A stretch of DNA of 64,000 nucleotides from positions 310,001 through 374,000 of the forward strand of contig NZ_KB903443.1 of NCBI RefSeq assembly GCF_000379765.1, given 5' to 3'. Positions 52,237 to 62,313 of the stretch are shown here, piece by piece. Position 1 is the stretch's first letter; each line of letters starts with the position of its first letter. Under the pieces are notes generated by a model. The model worked only from the letters and a program-made list of their open reading frames with translations, was not told the origin of the DNA and made no database searches. The translations under genes and the position numbers were made by a program. Origin of the DNA: Flexithrix dorotheae DSM 6795. GTDB taxonomy: Bacteria > Bacteroidota > Bacteroidia > Cytophagales > Flammeovirgaceae.

Positions 52237-53877
52237 ATGAAAAATATTTTTGCTTCACTGAATATCCCCATTGACAAATTGATCCTGATAGGAATTGATC
52301 CCTCTTATTCAAAGGATAAAATCAGGAAAATACGGCTATCCAATCAGATTAATCTGGTCCTTGCGGTCATAATGTTTGCACTTTTTTGGGTGGATTACAT
52401 TCAAACCGGCCGGTTTGATCTGGGTTCAGATATTTTTTTCTACGTAATAATACTTACCAGTTTTAATATTTTATTAAATGCTCTGAAAAAAAACTGGCTT
52501 AGCAGAATATCACTTATTTTCTTCACTCCTTACGTATTGCTTTTCATGGTTTTGCAGATAAGAGGGTCTGCTGAGGATTATTATATTTTCTATCCATACA
52601 CCCCAATTCCATTTTTTATAATGCCTCATTTCCTTTTTAACATCAAAAAAGAAAAAGGAATTTTTGTGCTTCATTTTTTGTATTGCGCAGTAATGATTCT
52701 ATTCTGCAGAGAAATATTAGAATTTTATTCTGTAGAAAAAGGAGATTTTGAGGTGAGTCATTTGGTAAATAAAATCATTTTATTTTATAGATTGAACCCA
52801 TTTTTTACTGGGGCCTTTATCTATTTTTCAATATTTTACCTTACCAAGGAGAATACTACCTATGAAAATTCTTTGGAAGATGCCTATCAGAAATTAAAAA
52901 AACAAGGTGAAAAACTTCAGGAGTACAATAAAATAATAAGCACGCAAAACACTGAAATTTTATCACAAAATGAAGAACTTAAAGCCCAACAGGAAAACCT
53001 TTCTGAAAAAAATGAAGCTTTGGAAAAGGCTATGGAGAAACTTAAGCATGCCCAAAGCCATTTAGTTCAATCGGAAAAACTTTCTTCTTTGGGGCTTTTG
53101 ACTGCGGGTATAGCACATGAAATTAATAATCCGATTAACTATATCAAAAATGGTATAATCGGTTTAAAAAAGGGCCTTGCCAAACTGACTATTATCATAA
53201 AGGAATACGATAAATTAAACGAGACCAATCAGACTCAGATCTTAGAAAAAGTCAACCTGCTCAAAAGCAATATTAAGTATGATGATTTACTTATTACCAC
53301 TTTAAAAGTAGCCAGTAATATAGTTACCGGAGCCCAAAGAACCTCTGAAATAGTTAACAGCCTCAAATCCTTTTCCAGGGCCGGAGAAGATAATTGCTCC
53401 AGAGCCAATTTGCATGATGATATTGAATCTACCCTACTGTTGCTTTCTCACCAGCATAAAAACAGATTGAAAATCATAAAAAAATATGGAGATATTCCAT
53501 TTGTAAACTGTAACCATGGGAAGATCAGCCAGGTTTTTATGAATGTATTGTCCAATGCCATGGACGCCTTAACAGATCAGGCCGATGGGGAAATAGTTAT
53601 TGAAACTTCCAGCAATAAATCTGAAGTAATTATTGCAATTTCAGATAATGGTCCGGGAATCCCGGATGAGGTAAAAAGTAAAATTTTCGAACCATTTTAT
53701 ACCACCAAAGGAGATGGGAAGGGAACTGGTTTAGGTCTTTCTATTTCTTTAAACATAATCAAGGAACACGATGGAAAAATCGAATTGGAAAACCTTCAGG
53801 GAAGGTCTGGAACAAAATTTATAGTTCATCTTCCCATCACCCCCCCTGAAAATAACCTGAAAGAGCGAAATATTTAA
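52237..53877 (+). CDS. Sensor histidine kinase with multi-helix membrane domain
   Basis: The 546-residue protein opens with about six hydrophobic helices (residues 35-205, for example INLVLAVIMFALFWVDYI). A long coiled coil follows at about 210-280. The HisKA domain has the phosphoacceptor His in LLTAGIAHEINNPINYI, and the HATPase_c domain carries N (NVLSNAMDALTD), G1 (ISDNGPGIPDEV), F and G2 boxes (GKGTGLGLSISLNI). It should phosphorylate a response regulator not encoded nearby (orphan kinase). Its stop overlaps that of the convergent OmpA gene by four bases. The signal is unknown. Confidence 0.92.
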   Translation: MKNIFASLNIPIDKLILIGIDPSYSKDKIRKIRLSNQINLVLAVIMFALFWVDYIQTGRFDLGSDIFFYVIILTSFNILLNALKKNWLSRISLIFFTPYVLLFMVLQIRGSAEDYYIFYPYTPIPFFIMPHFLFNIKKEKGIFVLHFLYCAVMILFCREILEFYSVEKGDFEVSHLVNKIILFYRLNPFFTGAFIYFSIFYLTKENTTYENSLEDAYQKLKKQGEKLQEYNKIISTQNTEILSQNEELKAQQENLSEKNEALEKAMEKLKHAQSHLVQSEKLSSLGLLTAGIAHEINNPINYIKNGIIGLKKGLAKLTIIIKEYDKLNETNQTQILEKVNLLKSNIKYDDLLITTLKVASNIVTGAQRTSEIVNSLKSFSRAGEDNCSRANLHDDIESTLLLLSHQHKNRLKIIKKYGDIPFVNCNHGKISQVFMNVLSNAMDALTDQADGEIVIETSSNKSEVIIAISDNGPGIPDEVKSKIFEPFYTTKGDGKGTGLGLSISLNIIKEHDGKIELENLQGRSGTKFIVHLPITPPENNLKERNI

Positions 53878-56099
53878 TATCCCCTTCCTGTGTCATCATT
53901 GAGCAGTCCCGGCTGAACAAGACTTTGTCTGATAATAAATTCAACTCTTCGGTTTTGTTTGTGTTCTTCTTCTGTACAATCCACATCATCCTTACACTTA
54001 TTGATCAGTTCTTTCTCTCCAAAACCATTTACTTCAACCCGATGAGAGGCTACACCAAGTCTGATTAATTCATATTTCATAAAGCTTGCCCTGTTTTCCG
54101 AAAGCTCCTGGTTGGCAGAGGCCTTTCCCTGAGCATCGGTATGAATTCTCATCTCTATGGTATAGTCAGGGTTATTCACCAGAAACCTGGCAATATTCTC
54201 CAGTTCCTCTCCATTTTCCAAAGCAAGATCTCCTTTATTTGGGGGGTAAGTAGTGTTTTTCATGGTGATATATTGGTTAAGCACTACCCTTTCTAAATCA
54301 AAATCATTCCTGAATATTCCGGTCGTTTTTACTATGGCATTTATCTCTACCTGCTTGTTAAAATATCCCACTTTTTCCACCCAAATGGTATACCATTCAT
54401 TAGGCTGGAGCAGGAACATGTAACTTCCGTCCATTCCGGTTTCCAAGGACCTAGTCAGCTTTGTTCTGTTATTTACCAAAATTACCTTGGCTCCATCTAC
54501 AGGTAAATCGGCAATCCCTCTTATAAATCCCTTGGCCACCAGGTCATCTCCCTGAAGTCTTATTTCAAAATCTTTTGACATCACCTTCTCGAAGTCACCG
54601 AAAGTTGTCACCCTGTCCGAATCTCCAATCCTGAAGTTTTTCTTTACTGCAGACAAATTATAAGCCGCATCAATTTCCAACTTTACTCGAAACCGGCCGT
54701 GGTTATCCGTAACAGCACCAGTAATTTCATTGGTTCGGGTATTTGCCAGAATAACAGAAGCATCAGCCACTGTACTGTCATTTTCTGTTTTCACTACACC
54801 CTTTATAAAAATATTTTTAGTGACCCTGAAAATATCTGATTCTCCCTCAGAATCTCTATTTGAAGAAAAGTATCCAGTATATCCTCTTCGGTCAAATGAA
54901 AGTGCAAAATCGTTTTTATTCGTATTTATTGGAAAACCCAGGTTTTCTACTACTGCATCCTCATTATTAAGGTTATATTCAAAAATATCCTGACCACCAA
55001 GGCCACCATGCCCATTCGAGGTAAAAAATAATATATTATCTGAGCTTATGTAAGGATAAAGTTCGGATTCTGGGGAGTTGATTCTGGCACCTAAGTTTTC
55101 CGGCTCCGACCATTTGTTGTTACTTTCATCCCATTTACACTGGTAAATATCGGTCTCTCCAAAACCTCCAGGCATATTTGATACAAAGTAAAGGGTTTGT
55201 CCATCTTCGGAAATGGTAGGATGCATCACATGATAACTACCGTCCCTGCTGTTATAATCAAAACCTTTCACCCGAATCCATTGGTCACCGCCATTTACTG
55301 CTTTTTGGGTAAAATACAATCCGAAAGTATGCGCTGAAATCCCACTTTTTAATGCTCTTGTAAAAATTAAACTTTTTCCATTATCATAAAAAGTAAGGCC
55401 GCCTTTGTGATAGTTTGTGTTTAAATCATTTCCATAAAAAATCTCTGGATCGCTCATGGAACCATCAGGATTTAACCTACTGAAATACAACTCTTTAAAG
55501 TATAAACTATCGGGGTTGTAGATACCATCTTCCAGGTAAGGAGGTTTCCTTTCCGATGTAAAAACTATTCCATCTTTATAAAACTGGGGTGCAAAATCCT
55601 TTTTCCCGGAATTGATTTTTAATTCTTCTACCTCATATTTGCTGGAATCCTGGTAATGTTTGGCTATATTTTTTATCCCTTCTAATTTTTTCGTAACTCT
55701 TTGATCATTTGGCCGCTGGTAATGATAGAGCTCAAACCATTCCGCTGCTTCTGCGTATTTGCCATTACTTTCCAACACTAAACCAAAATGATATTTCACT
55801 TCAGGGTCCTGGGAATTTAAAAAGCCTTCATTATCCGAAAAATGCCTGTACCAAAATTCTGCTTCCTCGGGAATGCTTAATTGCCGGTAACACTCTGCAA
55901 TTCTTAGTTTTATAGTGTTATTCTCCTTATCTTTTTCAAGTGCCTGCAGATACCATTCTTTAGCCGCATAAAAATTATTCTGTTCGTATAATTTATCCGC
56001 CTTCTTTCTGAAATTGTTTACAATTTGGCCAAATGAAGTGAATGTAATTAAAACACAAATTAGCAGGAATAGAAATTTATTGGGTTTAGTGGGATTCAT
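53874..56099 (-). CDS. PorE-like TPR/beta-propeller/OmpA protein
   Basis: This encodes 741 residues with a signal peptide (LICVLITFTSFGQ). Domains in order: tetratricopeptide repeats at about 30-130 (EQNNFYAAKEWYLQALEKD), a PD40-type propeller at about 170-430 (PTISEDGQTLYFVSNMPGG, GGLGGQDIFEY), CarboxypepD_reg-like domains at about 440-600, and an OmpA C-terminal domain at about 610-735 (RIHTDAQGKASANQELSENR). This order matches PorE, which anchors the type IX secretion machine to peptidoglycan in Porphyromonas gingivalis. Unlike PorE it shows no lipobox. It is the third gene of an operon with a SprF-like protein and a T9SS cargo (54 and 48 base gaps). Confidence 0.87.
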   Translation of the reverse strand: MNPTKPNKFLFLLICVLITFTSFGQIVNNFRKKADKLYEQNNFYAAKEWYLQALEKDKENNTIKLRIAECYRQLSIPEEAEFWYRHFSDNEGFLNSQDPEVKYHFGLVLESNGKYAEAAEWFELYHYQRPNDQRVTKKLEGIKNIAKHYQDSSKYEVEELKINSGKKDFAPQFYKDGIVFTSERKPPYLEDGIYNPDSLYFKELYFSRLNPDGSMSDPEIFYGNDLNTNYHKGGLTFYDNGKSLIFTRALKSGISAHTFGLYFTQKAVNGGDQWIRVKGFDYNSRDGSYHVMHPTISEDGQTLYFVSNMPGGFGETDIYQCKWDESNNKWSEPENLGARINSPESELYPYISSDNILFFTSNGHGGLGGQDIFEYNLNNEDAVVENLGFPINTNKNDFALSFDRRGYTGYFSSNRDSEGESDIFRVTKNIFIKGVVKTENDSTVADASVILANTRTNEITGAVTDNHGRFRVKLEIDAAYNLSAVKKNFRIGDSDRVTTFGDFEKVMSKDFEIRLQGDDLVAKGFIRGIADLPVDGAKVILVNNRTKLTRSLETGMDGSYMFLLQPNEWYTIWVEKVGYFNKQVEINAIVKTTGIFRNDFDLERVVLNQYITMKNTTYPPNKGDLALENGEELENIARFLVNNPDYTIEMRIHTDAQGKASANQELSENRASFMKYELIRLGVASHRVEVNGFGEKELINKCKDDVDCTEEEHKQNRRVEFIIRQSLVQPGLLNDDTGRGY

Positions 56100-56153
56100 A
56101 TCACCTAATTAGTTAGTGAGGTTAATTAAATATAGCAATTTATTTAATGAGGT

Positions 56154-57119
56154 CTAGAATAAGTTTGGTGTTACAGGCAAATCTCCACTTCCTCCTAACC
56201 TGAACCTGTAATTTAACATGATTTCATGGCTTCCATTAGAAGCGTTACTCAGGTTATTATTAGTAATCAAATCATAGGCATAACCAAACTGCAACTGACT
56301 GGTAATCTGTAATTGAGTCATAAAGTTAAGAGAATTTTCGTGTCGGTAAGAAGCTCCAAACCAAAAAGTTTGGTTGATGATTAAAGAGGCATTTAGATCC
56401 ACCTCCAATCCCTGGCCTTCCTTATACCTTAATAACATACCCGGCTTGAATTTTAAATCACTATTCAGGTCCAAAATATATCCGGTATTAAAAATATAAT
56501 GTCTGATTTCCTCAATACTTGCCACTGCATTTTCTCCCACACCCTGATTAAATACTGCTAAATTGGGGATTGAAAAACCCAAAACAAGATTGCTGCTGCT
56601 ATAGTACAAACCAGCTCCAAAACTTGGCATAAATGCCGAAATACTGGTATTGGAAAAGTTAGGATCATTAGGATTAAACAAATTGTAGTTGCCATTATCC
56701 CGCATGTTCATGGCTCCAGCCTGCAATCCCATTGATAGCACTCCATCCCTTAAGGGGATTCTGTAAGCATAGGCCAGGTTAATTCCCGTCTGGCTTTGAG
56801 GCCCCATGGTTTCTCTAAAAAGGGTTGCTCCCAATGCAATTCTTTTTCTGGCAATTGGCATATGTCCGGAAAGTGCCTGGGAAGTAGGCGCTCCTTCAAA
56901 ACCTGCCCATTGTGATCGAAAAGTTCCGGTCACACTAATGGCTTCATGGCTACCTGCATAAGCAGGATTAATTACCAATCCATTAAACATATATTGAGAC
57001 TGAAGTAATTGCTGTTGCGCATTAATTTCGCCAATTGCAAAGAAGAATACTAACAGGGCTAATATGTTTTTAAGTACCTTAGTAATCATTATTATCTTCT
57101 GGTTATTTTTTTGGTTCAT
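56154..57119 (-). CDS. PorP/SprF family type IX secretion membrane protein
   Basis: The 321-residue product has a signal peptide (ILALLVFFFAIGEINAQQQ); an internal ATG at 57089 is an alternative start. The beginning QYMFNGLVINPAYAGSHEAI is the typical PorP/SprF signature, followed by a 14-strand-type barrel (AYRIPLRDGVLSMGLQAGA, LSNASNGSHEIMLNYRFRLG). Family members help export or attach particular cargo proteins. The adjacent upstream gene encodes a type B sorting-domain protein, the probable cargo. Cargo specificity is inferred from neighbourhood. Confidence 0.92.
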   Translation of the reverse strand: MNQKNNQKIIMITKVLKNILALLVFFFAIGEINAQQQLLQSQYMFNGLVINPAYAGSHEAISVTGTFRSQWAGFEGAPTSQALSGHMPIARKRIALGATLFRETMGPQSQTGINLAYAYRIPLRDGVLSMGLQAGAMNMRDNGNYNLFNPNDPNFSNTSISAFMPSFGAGLYYSSSNLVLGFSIPNLAVFNQGVGENAVASIEEIRHYIFNTGYILDLNSDLKFKPGMLLRYKEGQGLEVDLNASLIINQTFWFGASYRHENSLNFMTQLQITSQLQFGYAYDLITNNNLSNASNGSHEIMLNYRFRLGGSGDLPVTPNLF

Positions 57120-57167
57120 TTATTTTTAGTTCATAGCTGGTAAGGAAAAGCAGATCAAAAAGCTGAT

Positions 57168-60100
57168 TTACTTAATGACCACACTTCCCTTTTTAGGCTC
57201 CAGTTCATTGGAGCCAAAGTCAATTACATAATAATAGACTCCTGTTGGTAATTCTGTTTTCCCAAGGTGGGCACCAACATTAGATTCTCCTTTCCACACT
57301 TTATCCTCATTATTATAGCCCGGCATATCATAAACTAACATTCCTGAGGCGCTATAAATCTGAACTTTGTTGTCTGGGAAGTTTTCAATTCCCTCAATAA
57401 ACCAAGAATCATTTTTATTATCCTGGTTTTTTGGAGAAATTCCATCATACACTACAATCTTGGAAGATGGAGCCACATTCATCCGAATAGTGATGGTATC
57501 ACAAGCCTGATCTGGTTGTACATTATCACAAATGGTCACATTAAATTCATCAGTACCTGATAACGTAGTGGCATATGGCACATAATCTATACACAGACTA
57601 TCTCCATTAGCAATTAGTGTCTCAGTATCAAGTACTCCATAGTTACCTTCGAATTCAGTTCCTGTCAGGTTAAATGACACAACATCCTTATCCAAATCGG
57701 TAGCATAAAGACAAAGGGTAATCGGATTATCTTTAGTAGTCTCATATTCCAATTCTTCCTCCTGCAATGGGTTTCCATCAGCATCGGTAATTATTGGCGC
57801 ATTATTCACTACTCCAACTCCTACTTTAAAAGTAATTTCCTTCACATCCACACCAGGAAGACCGCCATCATCTTTTAGAGTGATGGTAATTACAATAGGA
57901 GTAGTGCTTCTTTTATCTTTTAAAGGTTTAAATTTCAATATGGCTTCTCCACTGCCCTGTTCGTAGGCTATATTACCTGGATCGGGAATAACATCCGTAT
58001 TGGAGCTTGTGGCCGAAATTTCGATATTTTGATCCAGCTCCGGATCACCATCTGTTATCCCTGTCAGGAAGATAATCTGCTCTCCGGCATTCTTTCCAAT
58101 GTCCTTATCAGGAACTGCTGTAATAGTAGGCGCATCATTCAATGGAATAATTTCAATAGGCACATAAATTGACTTGGAGTCAATCCCTCCATTCTCTACT
58201 CCACCATTATCCATAACCGTAATGGTAAGCGTGTCAAAACCATTGGCATCAGGATGAGGGGTAAAAATCAAATCTCCATTAATATCTCCCTCTCTATAAG
58301 CAATCCTCAATTCATCATAAAAGTCTGGTTTATTGGAAGTTACCCTCACCGATGAAATAGTTTGCACAAGATCCGGATCTCCATCTGTAATTCCTGAAAT
58401 TGGAATAACCTGCTGACCTTTGCCCTCCTGCATTAAAATGCCTTCTACAGGGCTAATAGTAGGAATATCATTCACCGGAAGAATGTTCACCTTAAATGAG
58501 ATAGTCGTTTGGTTATCACTCCCTATTTGATCATTCCCATCATCAAATACGGTTACGTTTATGATCACCTCCCCACTAATATCGGCCTCAGGGGTAAAGG
58601 TTAACAATGCTTCCGAAGAAACTGAATCATATGTTACCGTTGGAGCGGGTATTTTTTCCAAACGGTTACTTTCTGCCACAATCCACATTTTCTGATCTTC
58701 CTCAATATCTCCATCAGAAATTCCTGAAAGCGTAATACTTATTTCCTCAGCGTCTTCAAGAATGGTAGTATCAGCTACCTGATCAATTGTAGGAGCTCCA
58801 TTCCTTTTAAATATTTGAATTTCAAAAACCTCCTGAGTTTCATTATCATTACCAGTGTCATCTGCTGGTCCATCGTCTTTTACAGTTACCGTCACTTCTG
58901 CAATACCATTTGCACCAGGAACCAGATCGTAAGTAATATCCCCGGTTTTGTCAGGTGAAGTGTAAAAAACTTTAAAATTAGTAACTAAATCAGGTCTGTT
59001 TGTTGAAACTGAAACGGTAATATTTTGATCTCCTTCATCTCCATCATTGATTCCTTTTAACCTGATGCTTTCCTGTTTGTCATTCTCAAAAGTGACAATA
59101 TTATCAATATTATCAATCTCTGGTTTGTTATTTTTTCCCACAATAATGACATCAAAAGTTACCTCCCTGGTGTCAACTCCACCATTTTCCACTCCGCCAT
59201 CATCTGTTACTTTCACTGTAATGGTAGTTGTTCCAGATTTATCGTCCTCAGGATCTATATTTAAGATACCCTGTTGGGCATTTTTAGTATAAATTATTTC
59301 AATTTCATCCTTTTTGATTAATGATTCATCCGAACTGCTTACTACAATGGTAGAAGCTGTAATGTTCTGATCATCTTCATTAGGACCTCTTGTAATATTG
59401 GAAAGTACTACACTGAAAGGATTTCCATTATCATTATCAATAGTAATATCATTCGGTTTGTTAATGGTGGGTGCATCATTTACCGGGAGGACATCAATTT
59501 TTAATTGAAATGTATTGCTGGTATTATTCGAACCACTTGTTCCATCCTTAACCCTTACTGGAACAGACAGTTCGCCAAAAAAATCTTTAGCAGGAACCAC
59601 AGTAGTTCCATCCTTAACGGAATAATTGCTTCCATTGTCAACTATAACTGTAAACTCTGTTTCTCTGTCAGGATCAGATATGGTTAACAATGCAGGGATA
59701 ATTTCTATCTCCTTATCTTCATCTACGTCATTAAAAGTACCTGAAGTTTGACCTGTAATTACGGGTGGATCATTTACATTTATTACATTAAAGAGCATAG
59801 TCGAAACTGTGCTTTCAACCCCAAGTTGATCTTTTACTTTAACCTTTACATTAATTTCTCCGAAATAATTTTCTACAGGCTGAATATCAAAGTAATCATC
59901 TCGAATTTCAGGCAGTGTATAATTTGTACCATCTTCTACCGAAACAAACTTGTGAGTATCTCCAGCATCATCAATTATATTAAAATTATTAATTGAAATT
60001 CTTTTTCTTTGCTCTTCATCTATAGAGTTATCGTAACCATCCTTGAAACCATCAATAATTGGAGCGGTATTTACATCCCTTACAGTTACTTCAAGTTCAT

Positions 60101-61784
60101 ACTCATTACTTGTTTTTGCAACCCCTTCGTCTGGAACATCCGTTAGGCTAACATTAATTTTTAAAAGTCCTGTAAAACCCTGGTTTGGAATAATTCTTTT
60201 ATTATTTTCAGTAGATATTGAATAATTGTCTCCTGTTAAAACATTTAAGGAAACATTATCCCCATCAACATCCTCCCAATCTAATTGACTTAAATTAACT
60301 ACGAATGTATTACCTTCATCAAATCCAAAATCATCAGTTTGACCATTAATTACAGGAGCATCATTTACAGGACTAACATTTATTATAATATCAATACTTT
60401 TGGTATCATCCCCTCCATTTAAAGTTCCACCATTATCTTCAACTATTACTCTCAATTCCCCTATCCCATTTCCATTGGCATTCTCCACTAAACCGTACTT
60501 TAAATCTGCTGTTTCAGCATCCACATCAAAATTTAAGATCTCTGCATTTTTTATCAAACTCCCATTTAAAACTTGAACAGATACTTTAGTCACATCCGAT
60601 ATATCATCTCCAGAAGTAATATTTGACAATTTAATAAAAGGAGGGTTTTGAGCATCTTCGCTTATATTTATAGGATCAACCGGATCAATTGTCGGGGCAA
60701 GATTTACAGTGGAGGCATTTACAGTCACAGAAATCTGATCCGAAAAAGTATTATTATCAGTTCCATTATCTTTTAAAGTTACTGTAATAATTGCTGTACC
60801 AGTTTTATCCGCTGCAGGCGTGAATGTTAAATCATATTTAGTTTTATTCGCAGCAAAACCCGGATCTAAAATTAGGTTTCCATTCGGAATTAAATCTGTA
60901 TTTGAACTCGTCACTACTAAAGATGTAAACTCTTGTCCACCATCATTAGGCCCTACACTTAGACTGGTAATTTCTACCAACTGTTCATCTGCATTCTCAG
61001 TAATATTAAAAATTTTATTACTTAAATTAAAAGAAGGTGCACTGTTTACTGGTAGTATTGTTAAGGAGAATGATGGAAGTGAAATTTCTCCAGATCCTGA
61101 TCCATCGTTTACACTAATAATTATGTCATTGTAAGTTTGCACCTCACTTAGAGTCGGAAAAGAATTATTATGACTCAATTCACCTGTTTGAGCATTAAAA
61201 TTCATCCAGGACGGCTTATTTTGAATTGTAAATTGAAAATCCGCGGGCACATTATCCACATCAGTAACTGATGGAGTAAAAGAAAAAGATGTTGGTGATT
61301 TTCCTTGATCATTCAGTTCAAAAATTGTAGTAGGAGAAGGAATTCCTGAAATCACAGGAGGATCATTTACCTCTAGAATTTTTAAATCAAAAGACACATC
61401 GGTGGAGCCATCATTATCAGTTGCAGTCACTTTTATATTAATTGTGCCATATTTGTCTGGCTCTGTTTGAAAGGTTACTCTTCCGTACCCACCTCCAAAA
61501 TATCGAGCATTTAAGTTACTTATTAGACCTTTATTTATATCTTCCTGATTGGGTATCACTGCTGAAAAAGTAGTTATTCCATCAGTCCCTCCATCTCCAT
61601 TATCAATACCAGTAATATCAATAGTTACATTACCATCATCCTCAAAGAATTCTTGAGGTGTGGAAATAGAAATATTTGGTGGCGAAGTCTGGCTGAAAGC
61701 TGGTATTATCCCTAATAATAAAAACAGGGTTGTAATTACGTAATTTCTTGATTTCATATAATGTTTTTGGTTAAACAAATTCAT
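57168..61784 (-). CDS. Large T9SS type B cargo protein with tandem Ig/cadherin-like repeats
   Basis: The 1538-residue product starts with a signal peptide (TTLFLLLGIIPAFSQTSP); a second ATG at 61757 is an alternative start. It has about 13 repeats of about 100 residues of tandem-95/cadherin-like type, each with a VNDxPxI boundary (PVNDAPTINKPNDITI, DVNTAPIIDGF) and acidic DGD or DNG calcium-binding-like motifs. The C-terminus is a type B sorting domain (GISPKNQDNKNDSWFIEGIE, LPTGVYYYVIDFGS). It is likely a surface adhesin. It is the first gene of the operon with the SprF-like and PorE-like genes, as SprB-type adhesins often are. Confidence 0.9.
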   Translation of the reverse strand: MNLFNQKHYMKSRNYVITTLFLLLGIIPAFSQTSPPNISISTPQEFFEDDGNVTIDITGIDNGDGGTDGITTFSAVIPNQEDINKGLISNLNARYFGGGYGRVTFQTEPDKYGTINIKVTATDNDGSTDVSFDLKILEVNDPPVISGIPSPTTIFELNDQGKSPTSFSFTPSVTDVDNVPADFQFTIQNKPSWMNFNAQTGELSHNNSFPTLSEVQTYNDIIISVNDGSGSGEISLPSFSLTILPVNSAPSFNLSNKIFNITENADEQLVEITSLSVGPNDGGQEFTSLVVTSSNTDLIPNGNLILDPGFAANKTKYDLTFTPAADKTGTAIITVTLKDNGTDNNTFSDQISVTVNASTVNLAPTIDPVDPINISEDAQNPPFIKLSNITSGDDISDVTKVSVQVLNGSLIKNAEILNFDVDAETADLKYGLVENANGNGIGELRVIVEDNGGTLNGGDDTKSIDIIINVSPVNDAPVINGQTDDFGFDEGNTFVVNLSQLDWEDVDGDNVSLNVLTGDNYSISTENNKRIIPNQGFTGLLKINVSLTDVPDEGVAKTSNEYELEVTVRDVNTAPIIDGFKDGYDNSIDEEQRKRISINNFNIIDDAGDTHKFVSVEDGTNYTLPEIRDDYFDIQPVENYFGEINVKVKVKDQLGVESTVSTMLFNVINVNDPPVITGQTSGTFNDVDEDKEIEIIPALLTISDPDRETEFTVIVDNGSNYSVKDGTTVVPAKDFFGELSVPVRVKDGTSGSNNTSNTFQLKIDVLPVNDAPTINKPNDITIDNDNGNPFSVVLSNITRGPNEDDQNITASTIVVSSSDESLIKKDEIEIIYTKNAQQGILNIDPEDDKSGTTTITVKVTDDGGVENGGVDTREVTFDVIIVGKNNKPEIDNIDNIVTFENDKQESIRLKGINDGDEGDQNITVSVSTNRPDLVTNFKVFYTSPDKTGDITYDLVPGANGIAEVTVTVKDDGPADDTGNDNETQEVFEIQIFKRNGAPTIDQVADTTILEDAEEISITLSGISDGDIEEDQKMWIVAESNRLEKIPAPTVTYDSVSSEALLTFTPEADISGEVIINVTVFDDGNDQIGSDNQTTISFKVNILPVNDIPTISPVEGILMQEGKGQQVIPISGITDGDPDLVQTISSVRVTSNKPDFYDELRIAYREGDINGDLIFTPHPDANGFDTLTITVMDNGGVENGGIDSKSIYVPIEIIPLNDAPTITAVPDKDIGKNAGEQIIFLTGITDGDPELDQNIEISATSSNTDVIPDPGNIAYEQGSGEAILKFKPLKDKRSTTPIVITITLKDDGGLPGVDVKEITFKVGVGVVNNAPIITDADGNPLQEEELEYETTKDNPITLCLYATDLDKDVVSFNLTGTEFEGNYGVLDTETLIANGDSLCIDYVPYATTLSGTDEFNVTICDNVQPDQACDTITIRMNVAPSSKIVVYDGISPKNQDNKNDSWFIEGIENFPDNKVQIYSASGMLVYDMPGYNNEDKVWKGESNVGAHLGKTELPTGVYYYVIDFGSNELEPKKGSVVIK

Positions 61785-62313
61785 TATTCCCTAAATGTCT
61801 TTTTGAAATACTATTATTCGGTTAATTGATCATGCCTTTCCTGAGTTAGTAGGTGATTATCAGGGTTTTACAGTTTGGACATTTGCTTTAATCGGCATTC
61901 AAGGCAGCTATTTGTGTCAAAATTAATCAAATTCCATGTAAGTTTTTCCTAATTTTATTTTCATTATGTCAACATATGTTAAAAGCTTATGGAATCCTTA
62001 CAAAGTGGAATTACCCCCATGGCATAACAAATATTATTCCATTATGAGCTATACTTTTTGTTAAAAAACCTAATGTATTTCGGACTTGTTCTTTGTTTAC
62101 AAAATATCATTCTAGATATCGCTAAAGCATATATTTTGCTTTTTTATTCATTTCAACCCCATTGCCAAAATTAATCACTGGGCCTTATAGGCATAATAAT
62201 TATCATTTCGTCTCATTCCCAATTTGAATTACAGGTTGTTGAATTTTGGAAAATTGCCCACATGATGTAACTTTTCATTACTTTTTAAACAAAATCATTC
62301 AAACCACTTCCAC
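61785..62313. other. Divergent intergenic region
   Basis: The 529 bases between divergent genes hold no gene. The promoter of the adhesin operon must lie in the left part, but I cannot identify it. Confidence 0.4.
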
